Of a stretch of 27,740 bases of DNA, positions 24,004 to 27,740 are shown piece by piece. The position numbers and the translations under genes were made by a program. Below the pieces are notes generated by a model that searched no databases, had not been told where the DNA came from, and was given only the letters and a program-made list of their open reading frames with translations. The stretch covers positions 1 through 27,740 of the forward strand of contig JBILNK010000038.1 of assembly GCA_044375105.1 (NCBI GenBank), in the 5' to 3' direction. Every line of letters starts with the position of its first letter. Position 1 is the stretch's first letter. Source of the stretch: JBIKLM01 sp044375105 (GTDB lineage: Bacteria > Planctomycetota > UBA1135 > GCA-002686595).

Positions 24004-24720
24004 TCAGCTCAGGGGCTCGGGCTCGAGCTGGCCGATGGCGGTCGGGCCGCGGAAGTCGATCGGAATGCCCGGGGGGCGGGAGGCCAGGCCCACGGCGAGC
24101 TCGTAACTGGGCCACAGGTCCTCGGGCTTGCGGATGGTCATGCCCAGGTCGTGCAGGATGCCGTCGGAGAGGCTGTAGACCCAGCCGTGTACGGCCAGGC
24201 GCTTGCCTGCGGCCCAGGCTTCCTGAACCACCGACGAGCGCGCCACGTTGGCGACCTGTTCGATCAGGTTGAACTCGACCAGGCGCTCCCATTGAGTGTC
24301 CGGATCGCTGAACATCGCCAGGCGCGTGCGATGCTGGATCGTGACGTCCTGGATGTGGCGCAGCCAGTTGTCGACCAATCCGAGGCGTTTCTGGGTGCGC
24401 ACGGCCTCGACGCCGCCGCAGCCGTAGTGGCCGCACACGATCACGTGGTTCACGCCCAGGCTCTCGATGGCGAAGTTGATCGCCGAGAGGCAATTGAGAT
24501 CGGAATGCACCACCAGGTTGGCGATGTTGCGATGCACGAAGATCTCGCCTGGCGCCAGACCGACGATCTCGTTGGCCGGCACGCGGCTGTCCGAACAGCC
24601 AATCCATAGGAACTTGGGCCGCTGCTGTCCGGTCAGGCGCTCGAAGAACTGCGCGTCCCGCTCGCGCATGCGCTGCGACCAGAGGAGGTTGTTTTCGAGC
24701 AGCTTTTTGGCTTCCGGCAT
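24004..24720 (-). CDS. can: Beta-class carbonic anhydrase
   Basis: A 238-residue zinc enzyme interconverting CO2 and bicarbonate in the cytosol. Zinc ligands C42, H98 and C101 (CSDSRVP at 42-48, HYGCGG at 98-103) and the D44/R46 dyad are all present at the positions usual in the bacterial Can subgroup. The N-terminus LLENNLLWSQRMRERDAQFFERLTGQQRPKFLWIG is close to that of proteobacterial Can. The start at 24720 (MPEAKKLLENN) agrees with family length and with the promoter placed just upstream; a TTG 36 nt upstream is less likely. The C-terminal tail (FRGPTAIGQLEPEPLS) is slightly extended. Single-gene unit, convergent with pilT. Confidence 0.97.
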   Translation of the reverse strand: MPEAKKLLENNLLWSQRMRERDAQFFERLTGQQRPKFLWIGCSDSRVPANEIVGLAPGEIFVHRNIANLVVHSDLNCLSAINFAIESLGVNHVIVCGHYGCGGVEAVRTQKRLGLVDNWLRHIQDVTIQHRTRLAMFSDPDTQWERLVEFNLIEQVANVARSSVVQEAWAAGKRLAVHGWVYSLSDGILHDLGMTIRKPEDLWPSYELAVGLASRPPGIPIDFRGPTAIGQLEPEPLS

Positions 24721-24726
24721 GAACGA

Positions 24727-24756
24727 TCTGTAATTGCAGGGGGCCTCGGCCGTCAA
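24727..24756 (-). promoter_or_regulatory. Candidate promoter of the carbonic anhydrase gene
   Basis: On the minus strand TTGACG (24756-24751) and TACAGA (24732-24727) are 18 nt apart. The -35 matches consensus in five of six positions; the -10 is weaker. The predicted start site is at or within a base of the ATG at 24720, which implies a leaderless mRNA. Confidence 0.5.
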
Positions 24757-25067
24757 GCGTTATTCCGCGCGGCTCGCGGGGGGCCGCTCCACAGGGCACG
24801 CCGAGGCACCTGCCCCAGCGGGTCGCCGCGCCCGCAGGGTCCCCGAGCGAGATGCTCGCATGTGTGAGGTGCTCCCCACGCGGCGCGCCCAAGCCTCAGC
24901 GCGTGCCCTCCCTGGATGGATTGCGTGGGGCCTAGGCCGCAGGTTCCGGCCAGCGAGGCGGGCCGCCCTGCTTGGCACCAGCGGTCAGCGCCGGCAGAGC
25001 AGCGCCGATGCGCAACGATGCGCGCCCCTGGGCCAAGGGGGATCCGAAGTGCAGCGCGCGGATCGGC
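24757..25067. other. Intergenic region between nrdJ and carbonic anhydrase
   Basis: About 310 nt. The only structure noted is an 8-bp inverted repeat CCCCACGC/GCGTGGGG (24874-24881 and 24923-24930) around a 41-nt loop with further GC pairing, possibly part of nrdJ mRNA termination. No gene is seen. Confidence 0.4.
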
Positions 25068-27452
25068 TCAGCAGGGCGACCAGCCGCACTCGGCACAGTC
25101 CGGGCAGCTCGCGTTGGCCGGCAACGGCGTCTGGCACAACGGGCAGGGACCGAAGCAGCGATCGGGTCCCGGGGCCGCGGCGAGGGTCGCCGCAGGGCTC
25201 TGCGACTGGCCGCGCGCGCTGCGCACGCTTTGATACCGGCGCAGGGCCTGCTCTAGCCCCTGCGCTAGGGAGCCCCGCGGCGCCGCGTTGACCGAAAGGT
25301 GCTCGAGCGCCGTGTCGAAGCGGCCCCCGGCGCGCAGCCACAGGCTGAACAGGGCGCACAGGGCTGCCAGCTCCGCGTTGCTCGATTCGCTGCCGCGCTC
25401 GAGGCGCGCCGAGATCTCGCGCTCACAGCCGTTGACCGCATCGAAGGCCACCTCGAGGGCCAGCACGCCCGCAGCAGTTTCCTCGCGCACGCGCAGCGAA
25501 GGCATGATCCCGGGCAGGTTCACCGGCACGGGCTCGCCGGCCGGCGCCCGCAGCGGCTGCTCGCTGCGCGAGCCGTCGCGATAGCAGGTCAGGCCGATCA
25601 CCCCGCTGCGCGCCGCCAGATCGAACACCAGCCGCACCTGCTCGGGACCGGCGCCGGCGGGCAGCAGGATCGTCTTGGAGATCGCGGCGTCGGTGTGCTC
25701 TTGGAACGCGGCCTGCATGGCCAGGTGCCAGCGCGGCGCGATCTCGCGGGCGGTCACGAAGACCTCGCGCAGCGCCGCGGGCAGGCCGGGCAAGCCGGAG
25801 AGCCCCGGCCGGGTGAGCAGGCTCTGCAGCAGGGCCTCGGACCAGACCCCGGCCGCGCGGGCGGCGCGCTCGAAAGCCGGATCGACCTCGCTGACCAGCA
25901 GCGTTGGCGCGCCCGGCCCCGCGGCGATGCGGCGCTGGAAGGCCAGGGCATAGGCCGGTTCGATGCCGGGGCTGCAGCCCGCCAGGATCGACAGGGCGCC
26001 GGTGGGCGCCAGGCTGGTGCGATGGCTGTTGCGCATCGGCAGGCCTTCGCGGTCGAAGCGCGAGCCGGGATAGGCCGGGAACGAGCCGCGCTGCTCCGCC
26101 AGCAGGGCGCTGGCAGCCCGGGCTTCGGCGGCGATCAAGCGCATCACCTGGCCGCCCAGGGCGCAGGCTTCTTCGCTGTCGTAGGGCAGGCCCAGCTCGA
26201 ACAGGGCGTCGGCCCAGCCCATCACGCCCAGGCCGATGCGACGCGAGGCGCGCGCGGCCGCCGCAAGCTCCGGGCTGGGCCACCAGGCGACCTCGAGGGC
26301 GTCGTCGAGGAAGCGCACCCCCAGGCGCGTCAGCCGGGCCAGCTCGGCCCAATCGAGGTCCGCGGACGGCCCGCTCCCGCGCACCAGCCGCGCCAGGTTG
26401 ATCGAGGCCAGCAGACATGACTCGTGGGGTCGCAGGGGCTGCTCGCCGCAGGGATTGGTGGCCGCGATCGGGCCCAGGGAGGGCACGGGATCGGCGGCGT
26501 TGGCGCGGTCGACGAAGAACAGCCCCGGCTCGCCGTGGCGGTGGGCCGCTTGGCACAGCTCCTGCCAAAGTTCGGCGACGCTGCAGGGGCGATCCCCGCG
26601 GCGCAGCGGCTGCTCGGCGCCGTCGCGGGGATGGCGCACGCTGTGCGCGCTGTCCGGGGCTTCGGCGAGCTGGCGCAGGAAGCGCTCGGACAGGGCCACG
26701 GACAGGTTGAAGTTGGGCAGTCGACCGGGGGTGTCCTTGGCGTGGATGAATTCCAGGATGTCCGGATGGTCGACGCGCAGCACGGCCATGTTGGCGCCGC
26801 CGCGGAAAGCGCCCGGCGAGGGCGCCAGCGTCGCGGCGCCGTAGGCTTCGATGAAGCGCAGCGGACCTTCGGCGCGGCCTCCGCGGGAGAGCGGCCGGCC
26901 GCGCGGCGAGAGCGGCGAGAAATCGAAGCCCGTGCCGCCGCCGTGGGCGTGCAGGCAGGCGGCCTTGTGCAAGCTCGCGTAGATCGAATCGATCGAATCC
27001 TCGAGCGGCAGCACGAAGCACGCCGCCAGCATCGGCGTGCGGGTGCCCGCGTTGGCCAGGATCGGGCTGCTCGGCAGGAACGTGCGCCGCGCCATGGCCA
27101 GGTAGAACTCGCGCGCCAGGGCCTCGGCGGTGGCCTGGTCGCCGCCGGGTTGGTCGAGTTCGCCGCTGGCCACGTGGGCGGCCACGCGCCAGAGTGCTTG
27201 GCGCGGGGACTCGACGGACTGGCCGGCCCCATCGCGCAGCAGGTAGCGTCGTTCGAGCAGGGCCAAGGCGGCGCTCGAGAACTCCGGATCGGGCAGCGCA
27301 GCGGGCGGATCGATCCCGCCCGGCAGTCGCGGCGGCGCGCGGCGGCGCAGCTCGGGCCGTTGCAGGGCGTCAGGCTCGGGCCGTGCGCCGCGGGCGCTCG
27401 GATCGAGTTCGGGGCGCTCGGCGCCCAGCGAATCGGCGAGGTCGCGGCTCAT
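25068..27452 (-). CDS. nrdJ: Adenosylcobalamin-dependent (class II) ribonucleotide reductase
   Basis: A 794-residue enzyme reducing ribonucleotides to deoxyribonucleotides with a B12-generated thiyl radical. Motifs in order: FLPSSPILANAGT (125-137), ACF with C145, LHAHGGGTGFDFSPL (167-181), NPCGEQ (333-338) with radical Cys C335 and E337, C346 eleven residues later as partner of C145, GLGVMGWADALFELGLPY, LAPTGALSILAGCSPGIEP, DAAISKTILLP and GLTCYRDGSRSEQPL. The C-terminus is a Cys-rich zinc-ribbon-like tail (CPLC, then CPDCAECGWSPC), characteristic of NrdJ, that delivers electrons to the active-site disulfide. The usual CNLGSINL reads CLLASINL here. No ATP-cone is evident at the N-terminus; residues 1-55 are low-complexity. 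The ATG at 27452 has a GGAG about 13 nt upstream at best. It works in oxic or anoxic conditions but requires cobalamin. Confidence 0.96.
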   Translation of the reverse strand: MSRDLADSLGAERPELDPSARGARPEPDALQRPELRRRAPPRLPGGIDPPAALPDPEFSSAALALLERRYLLRDGAGQSVESPRQALWRVAAHVASGELDQPGGDQATAEALAREFYLAMARRTFLPSSPILANAGTRTPMLAACFVLPLEDSIDSIYASLHKAACLHAHGGGTGFDFSPLSPRGRPLSRGGRAEGPLRFIEAYGAATLAPSPGAFRGGANMAVLRVDHPDILEFIHAKDTPGRLPNFNLSVALSERFLRQLAEAPDSAHSVRHPRDGAEQPLRRGDRPCSVAELWQELCQAAHRHGEPGLFFVDRANAADPVPSLGPIAATNPCGEQPLRPHESCLLASINLARLVRGSGPSADLDWAELARLTRLGVRFLDDALEVAWWPSPELAAAARASRRIGLGVMGWADALFELGLPYDSEEACALGGQVMRLIAAEARAASALLAEQRGSFPAYPGSRFDREGLPMRNSHRTSLAPTGALSILAGCSPGIEPAYALAFQRRIAAGPGAPTLLVSEVDPAFERAARAAGVWSEALLQSLLTRPGLSGLPGLPAALREVFVTAREIAPRWHLAMQAAFQEHTDAAISKTILLPAGAGPEQVRLVFDLAARSGVIGLTCYRDGSRSEQPLRAPAGEPVPVNLPGIMPSLRVREETAAGVLALEVAFDAVNGCEREISARLERGSESSNAELAALCALFSLWLRAGGRFDTALEHLSVNAAPRGSLAQGLEQALRRYQSVRSARGQSQSPAATLAAAPGPDRCFGPCPLCQTPLPANASCPDCAECGWSPC

Positions 27453-27740
27453 CGCCAGGGCTCGCTCCGCCCGCTGGGCTCAGAGAGGCCTGCATGGATC
27501 GCCCGGGCCTGCGCAGTGCCTTCCCGACACAATCCGCGGACATCTGGGCTCGGGAAGGCGTGCATGCCCTCGGATGGTAGCTCCCGTTGCCCCCGGGATT
27601 CCCCTGGGTACGCCGATCCGGTCAAGCGGGCCGGCCGAAAGAGGCCCGTGGCTCTGCTCAGAGAGCTGACCGAGGAGTCCGCATCCGCTCGGGCGAGGAC
27701 TCCAGCGGAGTTCTCCCCCCCCACCGGCCGGATGTCCGCA
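27453..27740. other. nrdJ upstream region with inverted repeats
   Basis: GCCTTCCCGA (27518-27527) and TCGGGAAGGC (27550-27559) form a perfect 10-bp stem with imperfect extension outward (GGGCCTGCGCA against TGCATGCCC). This sits about 65-110 nt before the nrdJ start and could be a leader hairpin. Further right, GGAGTCC/GGACTCC flank CCGCTCGGGCG, an 11-mer also found in copy D of the 3' element (27685-27695), so a minus-strand gene may end just outside the window. Confidence 0.4.

Noticed and set aside
27453..27740. Cobalamin riboswitch before nrdJ
   Set aside because: Fragments such as CGGGAAGGC recall the B12-box neighbourhood, but the order is wrong and the conserved core elements are missing. 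A class II enzyme would also not usually be repressed by B12. A covariance-model search for the cobalamin riboswitch would decide.
1..27740. CRISPR array, insertion sequence, prophage, toxin-antitoxin or defence island
   Set aside because: No regular spacer repeats, transposase, integrase, phage or small toxin-like genes are seen; the genes are ordinary chromosomal functions.

Overview
The window is about 27.7 kb of very GC-rich bacterial chromosome, densely coding, with 17 protein genes I can support. No rRNA, tRNA, insertion sequence, prophage or CRISPR array is visible. The gene set points to a Gram-negative, flagellated bacterium: an Omp85-family outer-membrane protein, a phosphate-selective-type porin, the hook genes fliK-flgD-flgE, a DsbD thiol reductase, a twitching ATPase (pilT), FeoA/FeoB, a c-type diheme protein fused to a beta-propeller, a beta-class carbonic anhydrase and a B12-dependent (class II) ribonucleotide reductase. 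This mix, the near absence of Shine-Dalgarno sequences and several long secreted proteins of unknown function suggest Planctomycetota or a similarly deep Gram-negative lineage. That assignment is inference.

Layout. 1-1627 (minus): Omp85-family barrel protein, cut by the window edge. 1813-4618 (plus): metallo-beta-lactamase-fold protein followed by a secreted repeat-rich protein. 4848-8462 (minus): hook operon fliK-flgD-flgE with a sigma-54-like promoter in front. 9062-11968 (plus): large beta-propeller/diheme cytochrome with a classical intrinsic terminator. 12524-13219 (minus): rpiA. 13393-15877 (plus): feoA-feoB behind a Fur-box-like palindrome. 16104-17801 (minus): secreted HEAT-repeat protein. 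18012-19334 (plus): porin O/P with a Pho-box-like direct repeat upstream. 19410-21365 (minus) and 21485-22084 (plus): dsbD and a divergent small secreted protein. 22549-23826 (plus): pilT. 24004-24720 (minus): carbonic anhydrase. 25068-27452 (minus): nrdJ.

The genes do not form one pathway. Most are single-gene or two-gene units arranged convergently or divergently. The exceptions are the hook operon (ruler, cap, hook), feoAB (ferrous iron uptake) and possibly the 1813/3152 pair. The envelope theme is strong: barrel assembly, porin, thiol-disulfide transfer, secreted HEAT and hypothetical proteins, and a periplasmic cytochrome.

The most interesting non-coding signals are: (1) a short repeated element lying directly after the stop codons of three unrelated minus-strand genes (rpiA, HEAT protein, carbonic anhydrase); (2) start codons almost always preceded by C or CC and almost never by a Shine-Dalgarno sequence, with two promoters placed so that the mRNA would be leaderless; (3) regulatory sites that fit their genes: Fur-like at feoAB, Pho-like at the porin, sigma-54-like at fliK. 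I found no clear undescribed defence or mobile system here.
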